10,903 nucleotides of DNA. Origin: JBFLVQ01 sp040758525 (lineage in GTDB: Bacteria; Acidobacteriota; Blastocatellia; Chloracidobacteriales; JADJPF01). Positions 1-5,932 of this stretch are shown piece by piece. The notes under the pieces were generated by a model. It was not told the DNA's origin. It did not search any database and worked only from the letters and a program-made list of their open reading frames with translations. Numbering within the stretch: position 1 is the stretch's first letter; every line of letters begins with the position of its first letter. The stretch lies in assembly GCA_040758525.1 (NCBI GenBank), contig JBFLVQ010000296.1:1-10903 (forward strand), given 5' to 3'. A program made the position numbers and the translations under genes.

Positions 1-372
1 CATTCGCTCGGCACGCTTTGTCAGAATAAAGAATATATGCCCAGAGCTTTCTTCAACTGTCCTGATAATATCATTGATAAATTTATCTGGAACAGCGTCG
101 TGAAAGATGTCCGACATCGAATTAATGAAGACTAATGAAGGCTTGCGCCAATGTAAAGGTTCAGTTAAAAGCTCCTCTACAAGTCGAATCTGTCCGTTCC
201 AACGTGGCCCACTATCGGTCTTTTCAACCAGACCTTCGTAGGGCTGGCCAGTTCCAGATAGACGAAAGGCAAATCGTTCTGCATAACAATTGAGACAGCC
301 TGTAGAAACACGTGTACAACCGCGAATCGGATTCCAGGATCTATAAATCAATTCTACACGCTCTACCGACAT
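1..372 (-). CDS. Phage Gp37/Gp68-type (DUF5131) three-cysteine protein, C-terminus cut by window edge
   Basis: I translated this from the minus strand: an open frame starts at ATG 372 and runs off the left edge (124 codons present). The N-terminus reads WNPIRGC, then CTRVSTGCLNCYAE, giving a Cx6Cx2C cluster at residues 19, 26 and 29. It continues with FINSMSDIFHDAVP (about 92-105) and FFILTKRAERM at the edge. These are hallmarks of the DUF5131/phage Gp37-Gp68 family, whose cysteines resemble a radical-SAM iron-sulfur motif. The biochemical role of the family is not settled, and members occur in phages and in bacterial accessory regions, often beside a gene for a three-Cys-motif partner protein (TcmP). 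Full-length members are roughly 240-300 residues, so about half is missing. The start is supported by the fit of the N-terminus to the family; the Shine-Dalgarno sequence is weak. It is divergent from the receiver gene on its right. Confidence 0.85.
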   Translation of the reverse strand, partial: MSVERVELIYRSWNPIRGCTRVSTGCLNCYAERFAFRLSGTGQPYEGLVEKTDSGPRWNGQIRLVEELLTEPLHWRKPSLVFINSMSDIFHDAVPDKFINDIIRTVEESSGHIFFILTKRAERM

Positions 373-416
373 AGCCAATTATTCACTTAATTAGTTGCAC
401 TGAACTGCTTACTCTA

Positions 417-445
417 TTTTTAGCATGAAGCGTGTCGTAGGACAA
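417..445 (-). promoter_or_regulatory. Candidate promoter of the DUF5131 gene
   Basis: Read on the minus strand there is TTGTCC (440-445), a 17-base spacer, then TAAAAA (417-422) preceded by TGC, which would be an extended -10. Transcription would begin near 410 and leave a leader of about 38 bases before ATG 372. Each hexamer matches the sigma-70 consensus at 4 of 6 positions, so this is plausible but unproven. Confidence 0.3.
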
Positions 446-540
446 TTTAGTTGGCAGGTTTTCAAGCTTTTTTCAACTACCATTTGGCAATATGCCTATC
501 ATAGTAACTCTAATCTTTCCAGGATTTGGTGGTTAACGCA

Positions 541-894
541 ATGACAACAATAATGATTGTTGATGATCAAGAATCGGTCTCTGCAATTCTTGAAGCAGTA
601 TTCGAAAAAGAGTATACAGTTATTAGAGCCAACAATGGAAGAGAAGGGTTGGAGCTCTATCAGCGCCATAAACCGGCACTTATTATTAGCGACAACCGTA
701 TGCCTGAGATGAGTGGCAGCGATATGATTAATGCTATTCGCGCTATCGATACTAGGGTAAAAATAGTTGTACTGGCAGGTTTTTTAGATCCGGAAAACGA
801 TCCGCTAGTAACTGGTGCTGATATCTGCTTATCTAAACCGATCAGTGTTAATAAGCTTGTCCAAACAGTTAAAGATTTACTGTCTAATCAATAA
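541..894 (+). CDS. Stand-alone CheY-like response regulator receiver domain
   Basis: A 117-residue single-domain receiver with no output domain. It shows the acidic pair D8-D9 (IVDDQ), the phospho-acceptor D51 in the IISDNRMPEMSG segment, and the conserved lysine K99 in LSKP. The position normally held by Thr/Ser before the beta4-alpha4 loop is alanine (A79, in VVLAGF), which is unusual because that hydroxyl couples phosphorylation to the switch. I chose ATG 541, which has GGTGG about 8 bases upstream; the in-frame TTG 526 and GTG 529 are less likely because the AGGA at 521 lies too close to them. No histidine kinase is encoded nearby, so it probably passes phosphate to or from an unlinked kinase or acts as a phosphorylation-dependent adaptor. 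It ends 17 bases from the stop of the convergent ABC permease gene. Confidence 0.92.
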   Translation: MTTIMIVDDQESVSAILEAVFEKEYTVIRANNGREGLELYQRHKPALIISDNRMPEMSGSDMINAIRAIDTRVKIVVLAGFLDPENDPLVTGADICLSKPISVNKLVQTVKDLLSNQ

Positions 895-901
895 TCTGTT
901 A

Positions 902-915
902 TTAAGACCTCTTAA
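902..915. repeat. Short palindrome between convergent stop codons
   Basis: TTAAGA (902-907) and TCTTAA (910-915) form a perfect inverted repeat around CC. It sits in the 17-base gap between two convergent genes and overlaps the stop codon of the permease gene (912-914). The stem is AT-rich and short, so it would be a weak terminator at best. Confidence 0.3.
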
Positions 916-1745
916 CTACCTGCCATATCACGGCGGCGGAAAAGATAGAATGTCGCTGAAATGAACAGGCTGATATAACCGCTTAGTACCAATAAACTTG
1001 CCTTGATGGGCACGTCTTGGCCAAGCTGTGAGGTAATCATTCTGATAAGTCTTGGATTCATCAACCAGCGTGCATCGATATTGTTCATATGTACGCTTGG
1101 TAGCATCAATGCCACATTGTTAGTAGCCATCTGACCTAATATTTCCAAGCCAAATAGAGCAATAAGGCCAAACAAGATGCCTCCTACTACGGATCTAGTT
1201 ATCACCGTTGCCATAAAAGCAAGAATACCGTAGAAGACCATATCCATAATACTAAGCACAACTAGCTTTAATTGAGCCATTATAAGTGTGCTGGGAGTTG
1301 GTAGGGCAGCATTTATATTGAGAGCTAGCGCGCCTAACCAAGCAAATAATAGCCAACACCCGATTGCACTAACAACAAAGATAATCATTGCGATCAAGGC
1401 AGAAAACAGTTTAGTAATGAGAAAAGCAATACGGTTGCCATGACGTGGTAGGATCATCTTCCAAGTATCTTGGTTATATTCACTGCCAACATTATTGGCA
1501 ATAAAGACTACTGCCATCAATTTGGCAAAACCAGCTACCGTCCCTACTACTACTTCAAAACTTTTAGGAAAGGGCAATGTTGCCTGAGCATCAGTCAAGT
1601 ATTGTCCACCATAGGCAAGAGCATTAAAAAAGATCGCGCCATAGTAGAAGAACCCTAATAAAGGGATAAATATCACCATTATCAGATTAGCAGGGCGTTT
1701 AAATGTCTTAAGCGATTCTGCACGCCATAGATTAATATTTATCAT
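912..1745 (-). CDS. ABC-2 type exporter permease subunit
   Basis: A 277-residue polytopic membrane protein beginning MININLWRAESLKTFKRP, a cytoplasmic amphipathic start typical of BcrB/LanE-G-like ABC-2 permeases. About six hydrophobic segments follow, including LIMVIFIPLLGFFYYGAIFF near the N-terminus, LMAVVFIANNVGSEY, an IAMIIFVVSAIGCWLLFAWL segment and a final LLVLSGYISLFISATFYLF, with a basic tail RRRD. The segment NNVGSEYNQDTWKMILPRHGNR is the cytosolic loop typical of these permeases, which probably contacts the ATPase. I chose ATG 1745 because TTGAGG lies just 6 bases upstream. A longer start, TTG 1757, would overlap the ATPase stop as TTGA. Either way the pair is translationally coupled. 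The likely role is export of, or immunity to, a peptide or hydrophobic compound, but the substrate cannot be read from sequence. Confidence 0.85.
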   Translation of the reverse strand: MININLWRAESLKTFKRPANLIMVIFIPLLGFFYYGAIFFNALAYGGQYLTDAQATLPFPKSFEVVVGTVAGFAKLMAVVFIANNVGSEYNQDTWKMILPRHGNRIAFLITKLFSALIAMIIFVVSAIGCWLLFAWLGALALNINAALPTPSTLIMAQLKLVVLSIMDMVFYGILAFMATVITRSVVGGILFGLIALFGLEILGQMATNNVALMLPSVHMNNIDARWLMNPRLIRMITSQLGQDVPIKASLLVLSGYISLFISATFYLFRRRDMAGS

Positions 1746-1753
1746 AAAATACC

Positions 1754-2692
1754 TCAAGCCACCTGTTTCTCAATGTCACACGGTTTTGTCTCTGCAGTCA
1801 ATTCCAGAAATAGTTTTTCTAGACTCTGACGCTGTTCTTGAATTTGATAGATATCTATCCCATTTTGAACCAGTGCGCGGACCAGTGAAGGGATATCATC
1901 TGTGCTGGCATTAATGCTGATCCAGTCTTCGTGACTTGTCACAGTAAATTTAGAATATGAATATAACAGCTTAACTGCGCGCTCAAGTGGAGCGGCTTTA
2001 ATCATAAAGCCTGCACTTAGCGCTAGTAGATCGCCAATGCGTGCTTGCAGCTTTTTTATCCCTTGCTGAATTATTACAACATCGGTACAAACCTGTTCGA
2101 CTTCATTAAGCAGATGGCTAGAAAGGAAGATGGTACGCCCCTCTGCCCCCAATTGTGCAATAAGTTCGCGCATCTCTACAGTGCCGGCCGGGTCTAGTCC
2201 ATTGGTTGGTTCATCTAAAAAAAGGATCTGTGGGTTGGAGATCAGAGTTGCAGCAATACCTAGGCGTTGCTTCATTCCCAATGAATAGGTCTTTACCCTA
2301 TCTTTGCCACGTCCGCTTAGTCCCACACGCGACAGTAACTGGTTAATACTTGCTGTGCTCACATTAATATTGGACGAGCGTGCCATTACCATAAGGTTTT
2401 CTATTCCGCTTAGATAGTTGTAGAAGGCAGGGGTCTCTACAATTGCTCCAACTTTACTCGCGATAGCCGGGCGTTCTCGCTCTATGTCATAACCTAATAC
2501 TGTAGCATTGCCAGAAGTTGGTTTAACTAAACCAAGCAGCATTCTGATAGTAGTAGTTTTGCCAGCACCGTTTGGACCGAGAAAACCGTAAATAGCTCCA
2601 CAAGGTATATCAAGATCAAGATTGTTTACAGCCGTGACGTTTTTGTACTGCTTGGTCAGGCCGTGCGCGGTGATTGCCAACCGATCACTCAT
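1754..2692 (-). CDS. ABC exporter ATPase, BcrA/lantibiotic-immunity type
   Basis: A 312-residue ATPase with Walker A GPNGAGKTT (39-47), signature YSLGMKQR (136-143), Walker B LFLDEP (157-162), D-loop GLDP (165-168) and switch histidine H193. The Q-loop position carries glutamate (E86, in GAIVETPAFY), the so-called E-loop seen in bacitracin (BcrA) and lantibiotic immunity (LanF) ATPases. About 70 C-terminal residues (from about 235) form the accessory domain of this group, ending in a helix rich in Q, E and L. The start ATG 2692 has GGGGGA four bases upstream. The gene is first of a two-gene operon with the ABC-2 permease, into which it runs by overlap or a few bases. Probable function: ATP-driven export or removal of a membrane-active compound. 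The family is certain; the substrate is unknown. Confidence 0.93.
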   Translation of the reverse strand: MSDRLAITAHGLTKQYKNVTAVNNLDLDIPCGAIYGFLGPNGAGKTTTIRMLLGLVKPTSGNATVLGYDIERERPAIASKVGAIVETPAFYNYLSGIENLMVMARSSNINVSTASINQLLSRVGLSGRGKDRVKTYSLGMKQRLGIAATLISNPQILFLDEPTNGLDPAGTVEMRELIAQLGAEGRTIFLSSHLLNEVEQVCTDVVIIQQGIKKLQARIGDLLALSAGFMIKAAPLERAVKLLYSYSKFTVTSHEDWISINASTDDIPSLVRALVQNGIDIYQIQEQRQSLEKLFLELTAETKPCDIEKQVA

Positions 2693-2725
2693 AATTCCCC
2701 CATTATTAATTTAAGCGGTCTGATA

Positions 2726-2775
2726 CTACCCACTAAAAATAAAACGATGCCAAGAGAATTATATTACAGTGGTAG
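2726..2775 (-). promoter_or_regulatory. Candidate promoter and operator of the ABC operon
   Basis: Read on the minus strand, a perfect TATAAT lies at 2758-2763, placing transcription start near 2751 and a leader of about 58 bases before ATG 2692. The -35 region (about 2781-2786) is AT-rich and matches poorly. The -10 is bracketed by an imperfect inverted repeat: CTACCCACT at 2726-2734 and AGTGGTAG at 2768-2775 on the plus strand, with one extra C in the first arm. The layout suits a dimeric repressor or activator site, but no regulator gene adjoins. Confidence 0.35.
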
Positions 2776-2876
2776 GCAAAAAAATTATTCGAAACTTATT
2801 AATTAGTATTACTTGGTCTGTAGATGAATTGAAGAGGATAAAGCAATGCAGAAGGGTACATATAAGGGCATTGTAG

Positions 2877-2942
2877 CTAGTTAACCTAACAGAGCGTGAA
2901 AGCCAGGTGTTGAAATTGCTGGCAGATGGCTATATGAAAACT
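2877..2942 (+). pseudogene. Possible LuxR-type HTH fragment, decayed
   Basis: Frame translation gives LTERESQVLKLLADGYMKT (2886-2942). This resembles the first helix of a LuxR/GerE HTH (pattern LTxRExxVLxLLAxG). It lies in a frame closed by TAG (2874-2876) upstream, has no start codon, and the expected continuation (SNKEIA and the recognition helix) is missing. The frame stays open to TAA 3078 with sequence unrelated to LuxR. The match covers only about 16 residues, so chance is possible. It lies directly left of a strong hairpin and a transposase remnant, fitting debris of an insertion or deletion. Confidence 0.35.
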
Positions 2943-2951
2943 CCTATCCCA

Positions 2952-2997
2952 GCCCCCCTAAGCATAGCTAAAATTAAAGCTGATGCAAAGGGGGAGC
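2952..2997. repeat. GC-clamped imperfect hairpin
   Basis: CCCCCT (2954-2959) pairs with AGGGGG (2989-2994). After a symmetric AA/AA internal loop, GCAT and AGCT pair with AGCT and ATGC across a single bulged G, leaving an AT-rich loop of about 8 bases. An outer GC/GC pair with one bulged A can extend it to 2952-2997. No T-run follows on either strand, so it is not a classical rho-independent terminator. It stands between the HTH-like fragment and the transposase remnant and could be a relic of a mobile-element end or a small palindromic repeat. Confidence 0.6.
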
Positions 2998-3015
2998 AAG
3001 GTGAACTATATTTAA

Positions 3016-3204
3016 GGAAAAGATCGCCAGCAAAAGATTTCATTTCCGGAAACAATAGACAAATATATCAAAGAAGATAATCCGGTTCGCTTCATATATG
3101 CTTACGTCGATCAGCTAGCTATAAAGCAATTGGGCTTTCAACACTCAATCTCAACCGGATTAGATCTAGCAGAATTTCTCAACTGCTTAACTTCTAAATA
3201 TTAG
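3016..3204 (+). pseudogene. Remnant of an IS1182/DUF772-type transposase N-terminus
   Basis: Between TAA (3013-3015) and TAG (3202-3204) the frame reads GKDRQQKISFPETIDKYIKE, then DNPVRFIYAYVDQLAIKQLGF. This is the recognisable start of an IS1182-type transposase (family pattern: DRQQ, then LxDxxxxEDNPVRxIDAFVDxLDLxxLGF). After LGFQHS the sequence stops resembling the family and a stop follows within 19 codons. There is no start codon and no catalytic DDE core, so this is about one eighth of the usual protein and cannot function. No intact copy lies in the window. It records a past insertion between the ABC operon and the small secreted-protein gene. Confidence 0.7.
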
Positions 3205-3224
3205 AGAAGATATCTTTGAACTAT

Positions 3225-3536
3225 TTAATTATGCTTGGCTTTATAGATACGTTTACTGGCTCGGTTCTCTTCTTTATGCAGTCTGGCACGTTCTCTGCTC
3301 GTCACAATACCATCTGCTTTAGCTCTATTCTCATCACGCTGAATCTTTGCCTGATTGGCTATTAATGCAGTGGTCTCTCTGTTAGTCAACTCACCTGAAC
3401 GTATACCTTGAGCAATACGATCTCGTTGGTGTTGCTGCCGCGCATTGATTCTTGGTGTCTTAGTACCAGCAAAGGTCACGGCTGAAAAACTTAGTGTTAA
3501 AGCAATGGCTGCGATTATTAATATACTCTTCCGCAT
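3225..3536 (-). CDS. Small secreted charged protein with GELTxxE and DGxVTxxE motifs
   Basis: A 103-residue protein starting at ATG 3536, which has GGAGG five bases upstream; upstream in-frame ATGs at 3557 and 3548 lack this and would spoil the signal peptide. MRKSILIIAAIALTLSFSAV followed by TFA is a clear Sec signal peptide, probably cleaved after about residue 23. The mature part is strongly helical and charged, with two related motifs: SGELTNRETTAL and ADGIVTSRERARLHKEENRA, then a C-terminal SKRIYKAKHN. I recognise this as a widespread, uncharacterised bacterial periplasmic family that often ends in IYxxKH. The D/G-x-hydrophobic-T-x-x-E pattern is reminiscent of a degenerate EF-hand, but metal binding is not established. 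It is transcribed in the same direction as the GNAT gene, 136 bases away, and probably has its own promoter. Confidence 0.8.
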   Translation of the reverse strand: MRKSILIIAAIALTLSFSAVTFAGTKTPRINARQQHQRDRIAQGIRSGELTNRETTALIANQAKIQRDENRAKADGIVTSRERARLHKEENRASKRIYKAKHN

Positions 3537-3672
3537 ATGATCCTCCATGTATAACATTAAATATTGCGGTTATTACTCTCTTATCATCACCGCTACTGTT
3601 TGGTTAGAGTAGTGGGTGGTGAGAAAAGTTTGAGATAAATTTATAGAGATATTTTTTATAAGTAGCCGATGA
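3537..3672. other. Intergenic stretch upstream of the small secreted protein gene
   Basis: 136 bases between two minus-strand genes. It contains a GCGGT/ACCGC inverted repeat (about 3566-3595) with an 18-base gap and a very AT-rich block (about 3637-3662) that could serve as a promoter or UP element for the minus strand. I cannot pick one convincing -10/-35 pair. Confidence 0.35.
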
Positions 3673-4149
3673 TCATTTTAGCAAGTCCTTGCTATAGGAA
3701 AGTGACTCTGGCTCGAAGCCAAGCCGCTCATAGAATCGACGTGCTCGCCCATTGTTTGCAAATACATTTAATCCGATTCGTCTGTACCCACGATCGCTTG
3801 CCCAGTCCTGCGCCGCTTGCATTAACGTCTCGGCAACTCCTCGCCCTTCTGCACCACTTATAACAGCAATCTCAGACACATGCCCGTAGCGTATACCGGT
3901 GAAGAAGTCCTCCCGCTCATGTGCATAGAGAAATCCCAAGCGTAACCCATCACTGTCTACGGCAACGACTATACAATCCACCCTAGGGCTCTCAGACAAA
4001 GCTCTCTTAAGCCAGCGCTTTGTACCGTCCTCGATCTCCTCTGCAGTACGCCATCTAGGTATTTCACACTGCGCAAACCTATAGGCAAGACTTAGAATAA
4101 ACTCCTCATCCTCCTCACCTGCTGGCCTAACCCGTATCATTGCATTCAC
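3673..4149 (-). CDS. GNAT-family N-acetyltransferase
   Basis: A 158-residue single GNAT domain. The acetyl-CoA pyrophosphate-binding loop of motif A reads AEGRGVAETLMQAAQDWA (about 108-125), preceded by the beta4 strand HVSEIAVI. Motif B is NNGRARRFYERLGFE near the C-terminus, the usual asparagine and tyrosine of the fold. The acceptor-binding N-terminal half (EEDEEFILSLAYRFAQCEIPRW) is not diagnostic, so the substrate (small amine, amino acid or protein N-terminus) is unknown. ATG 4149 is preferred over ATG 4140 because AAGGAGA lies 4-5 bases upstream of it. The gene is divergent from the sigma-factor operon and shares a 174-base control region with it. Confidence 0.9.
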   Translation of the reverse strand: MNAMIRVRPAGEEDEEFILSLAYRFAQCEIPRWRTAEEIEDGTKRWLKRALSESPRVDCIVVAVDSDGLRLGFLYAHEREDFFTGIRYGHVSEIAVISGAEGRGVAETLMQAAQDWASDRGYRRIGLNVFANNGRARRFYERLGFEPESLSYSKDLLK

Positions 4150-4226
4150 TCTCCTTCTTAATGAGATTACTTATGGAATCTTAGCATTACACCCTCTATT
4201 ACTAATACGGCGATGACCGCCCCCGT

Positions 4227-4254
4227 TTGCAAAGCTTAAGAATAGCGGTAATAT
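4227..4254 (+). promoter_or_regulatory. Candidate promoter of the sigma-HEAT operon
   Basis: TTGCAA (4227-4232), a 16-base spacer, then TAATAT (4249-4254); each hexamer matches the housekeeping consensus at 4 of 6 positions. Transcription would begin near 4261, about 63 bases before the sigma gene. ECF-type autoregulation from a different motif cannot be excluded. Confidence 0.35.
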
Positions 4255-4272
4255 GGCATAAATGAAGGAAAA

Positions 4273-4287
4273 AATTTGTCACAAATT
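4273..4287. promoter_or_regulatory. Perfect 15-base palindrome, operator-like
   Basis: AATTTGT-C-ACAAATT is a perfect inverted repeat with 7-base arms and a 1-base centre. It lies about 12 bases after the predicted transcription start of the sigma operon, an apt position for a roadblock repressor. No regulator gene of a known matching family is in the window, so the binding protein is unassigned. Confidence 0.45.
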
Positions 4288-4323
4288 GCTAGACCGCGGT
4301 GTTCTTTCTTATGAGAGATAAAG

Positions 4324-4893
4324 ATGAACGGATGGGAGATAACTTTGACTGACTCTGCGGTTTGCTCAACCAGAGCGGCGCCAGCCACCGTTCAGCTTTG
4401 CTTTGATGAGGCTTTTGCGGCATATCATGGCATAGTCTATCGCTATGCCTATGCGTTAATGCGCGATCGCGGGTTGGCTGAAGATATTGTTCAAGAAGTC
4501 TTTATTCGTCTACATCAGAATCTTGAGGCCGCCCAACGTGAAGGTATGCTACGTGCCTGGCTGTTAAGTGTAGCAGCCAATGCAGCTCGTAATCTATTAC
4601 GTACACGTAGCCGTGCGATGGTTCGTGATGAGGAATTTGTCGAGAGTACCAAGCAGACAACAGAGATAACCTTACCTGACGAAGTATTATTGCGACAAAC
4701 CGAGATTGCCGAAGCACGGCAGACACTAAATAAGATCAAAGAGCCTATGCGGAGTTGCTTGCTCCTTAAACATGAAGGCCTATCATATCGCGAAATCGCC
4801 GAGGTGCTGGGAATTAAAGAGTCGAATGTTGGTAGTCTAATTGCACGTGGCCGTCGTGAATTTATTAGACTCCATGGAAAGATAGGAAAGTGA
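4324..4893 (+). CDS. ECF-type RNA polymerase sigma-70 factor
   Basis: A 189-residue two-domain sigma factor. Region 2 spans about residues 27-97, with YRYAYALMRDRGLAEDIVQE (39-58) as the core-polymerase and -10 binding part and RAWLLSVAANAARNLLR as the 2.3-2.4 helix. Region 4 (about 128-183) contains the HTH YREIAEVLGIKESNVGSLIA followed by RGRREF, which reads the -35 element. There is no region 3 or 1.1, which places it in the ECF group. A 26-residue N-terminal extension has no recognised motif. ATG 4324 follows GAGAG by several bases. Its end overlaps or abuts the anti-sigma gene (GTGA), so the two are made together and the factor is probably held inactive at the membrane by that partner. 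Confidence 0.95.
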   Translation: MNGWEITLTDSAVCSTRAAPATVQLCFDEAFAAYHGIVYRYAYALMRDRGLAEDIVQEVFIRLHQNLEAAQREGMLRAWLLSVAANAARNLLRTRSRAMVRDEEFVESTKQTTEITLPDEVLLRQTEIAEARQTLNKIKEPMRSCLLLKHEGLSYREIAEVLGIKESNVGSLIARGRREFIRLHGKIGK

Positions 4894-4895
4894 CT

Positions 4896-5912
4896 ATGAC
4901 CCTGTGCTTGAATGAAGAGATTTTACAGGCCTATTTCGATGGCGAGCTTGCTCCTGATACAGCCGCGTCCGTGCTTACACATTTAACTGTGTGTTCGACT
5001 TGCAGCGCCTATATGCGCGAGATTGAGCAAGCATCATTGCTGATTAACAGTGCCTTTGATGATGAACTACCAGAAGAGATCCCAACTGCACAGTTGCAAG
5101 CGAGATTGGAAGAAGCGTTAGCCACAACTACAGCATCGGCACTGCTCCCTGTCTCGGTTCGTCTCTCTTTTTGGCGATCCCTAATCAATTTGCTGCTCCT
5201 TCCATTAAAAACGGAAAGACTACTACCTCGTTATGGGGTGCTGGCAGCGACAACAGCTCTTGCTAGTATCATTCTATTCGCCTTGGTGGGAGAATTAATA
5301 AACCGGCGCTGGCAAACGACTAGATATGAACCGAAACCATATATTGTTAAACAGACTGGCACAGCCAACTCTGCACCAACTATATCAGAACAACACAGCA
5401 CACTAACAGCTAGTGATAAGCCTAATCAACCAACGCAAGTAGCACGTGTACATCATATCGCTCGTTATACCAAGCCAAAAGCAAATCGCTCTAAATCGTC
5501 AAAACAGCAGCAACAGTCAATGGCTATCTCGCTGGTTAAACATACTAAGTTGTCTGGGAATATCACTCTTTTGGATCTGGAGACAAGCAAGCATTTAAGG
5601 CAAACACAACTGCTTTTACGCTCATTTAGAAATAGTTCTAGCGAAGAAGTGGAAGCCGATCTGGATCTAGCTTATGAGAAACAGTTGTCCAGAGAGTTGC
5701 TTAACAAAAACCGGTTACTTAGACGTAGCGCGACAAATAAAGAGGCTTCAAGGACGGAAGAGTTGCTTAACGATATTGAGCCACTTTTGCTTGACATTGC
5801 TAATTTGCCTGACCAGCCTTCTCAAACGGAAGTGTATTCAATTAAGGAACTGATACATAAGCAAAAGATCATTGCCACGTTACAAATCCATTCAACGAAA
5901 ATGGGTTACTGA
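4896..5912 (+). CDS. Membrane-anchored zinc-binding anti-sigma factor with long periplasmic tail
   Basis: A 338-residue protein. The N-terminal cytoplasmic domain is a zf-HC2/ZAS anti-sigma domain: C4, then YFDGEL (13-18), then H29-x3-C33-x2-C36, the zinc ligands that bind the sigma factor. One transmembrane segment follows at about 113-134 (YGVLAATTALASIILFALVG). The remaining roughly 200 residues lie outside the cytoplasm: a low-complexity Lys/Ser/Gln linker (about 150-210) and then a conserved helical part with HLRQTQLLLRSFRN, AYEKQLSRELLNKNRLLRR and EPLLLDIANLPDQPS. I recognise the C-terminal pattern from Acidobacteriota anti-sigma factors. ATG 4896, with AGGAA 7 bases upstream, is preferred; GTG 4890 would overlap the sigma stop as GTGA. 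The likely role is to hold the sigma factor and release it on an envelope signal. Confidence 0.9.
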   Translation: MTLCLNEEILQAYFDGELAPDTAASVLTHLTVCSTCSAYMREIEQASLLINSAFDDELPEEIPTAQLQARLEEALATTTASALLPVSVRLSFWRSLINLLLLPLKTERLLPRYGVLAATTALASIILFALVGELINRRWQTTRYEPKPYIVKQTGTANSAPTISEQHSTLTASDKPNQPTQVARVHHIARYTKPKANRSKSSKQQQQSMAISLVKHTKLSGNITLLDLETSKHLRQTQLLLRSFRNSSSEEVEADLDLAYEKQLSRELLNKNRLLRRSATNKEASRTEELLNDIEPLLLDIANLPDQPSQTEVYSIKELIHKQKIIATLQIHSTKMGY

Positions 5913-5932
5913 AAAAGATCGAGGAATTAATA

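Noticed and set aside
459..489. Direct repeats TTTTCAA (459 and 470, 11 bases apart) and TTGGCA (451 and 484, 33 bases apart) upstream of the receiver gene
   Set aside because: Helical-phase spacing is suggestive of regulator sites, but the units are short and AT-rich and could arise by chance; no promoter could be fitted to them.
3608..3620. AGTGGGTGG near 3611 resembling the AGTGGGTAG arm at the ABC promoter
   Set aside because: One arm only, in a different relative orientation to its gene; too short to claim a shared regulator.
4502..4739. Two 74-codon minus-strand frames inside the sigma gene
   Set aside because: They overlap a well-supported ECF sigma gene on the other strand and encode no known motif.
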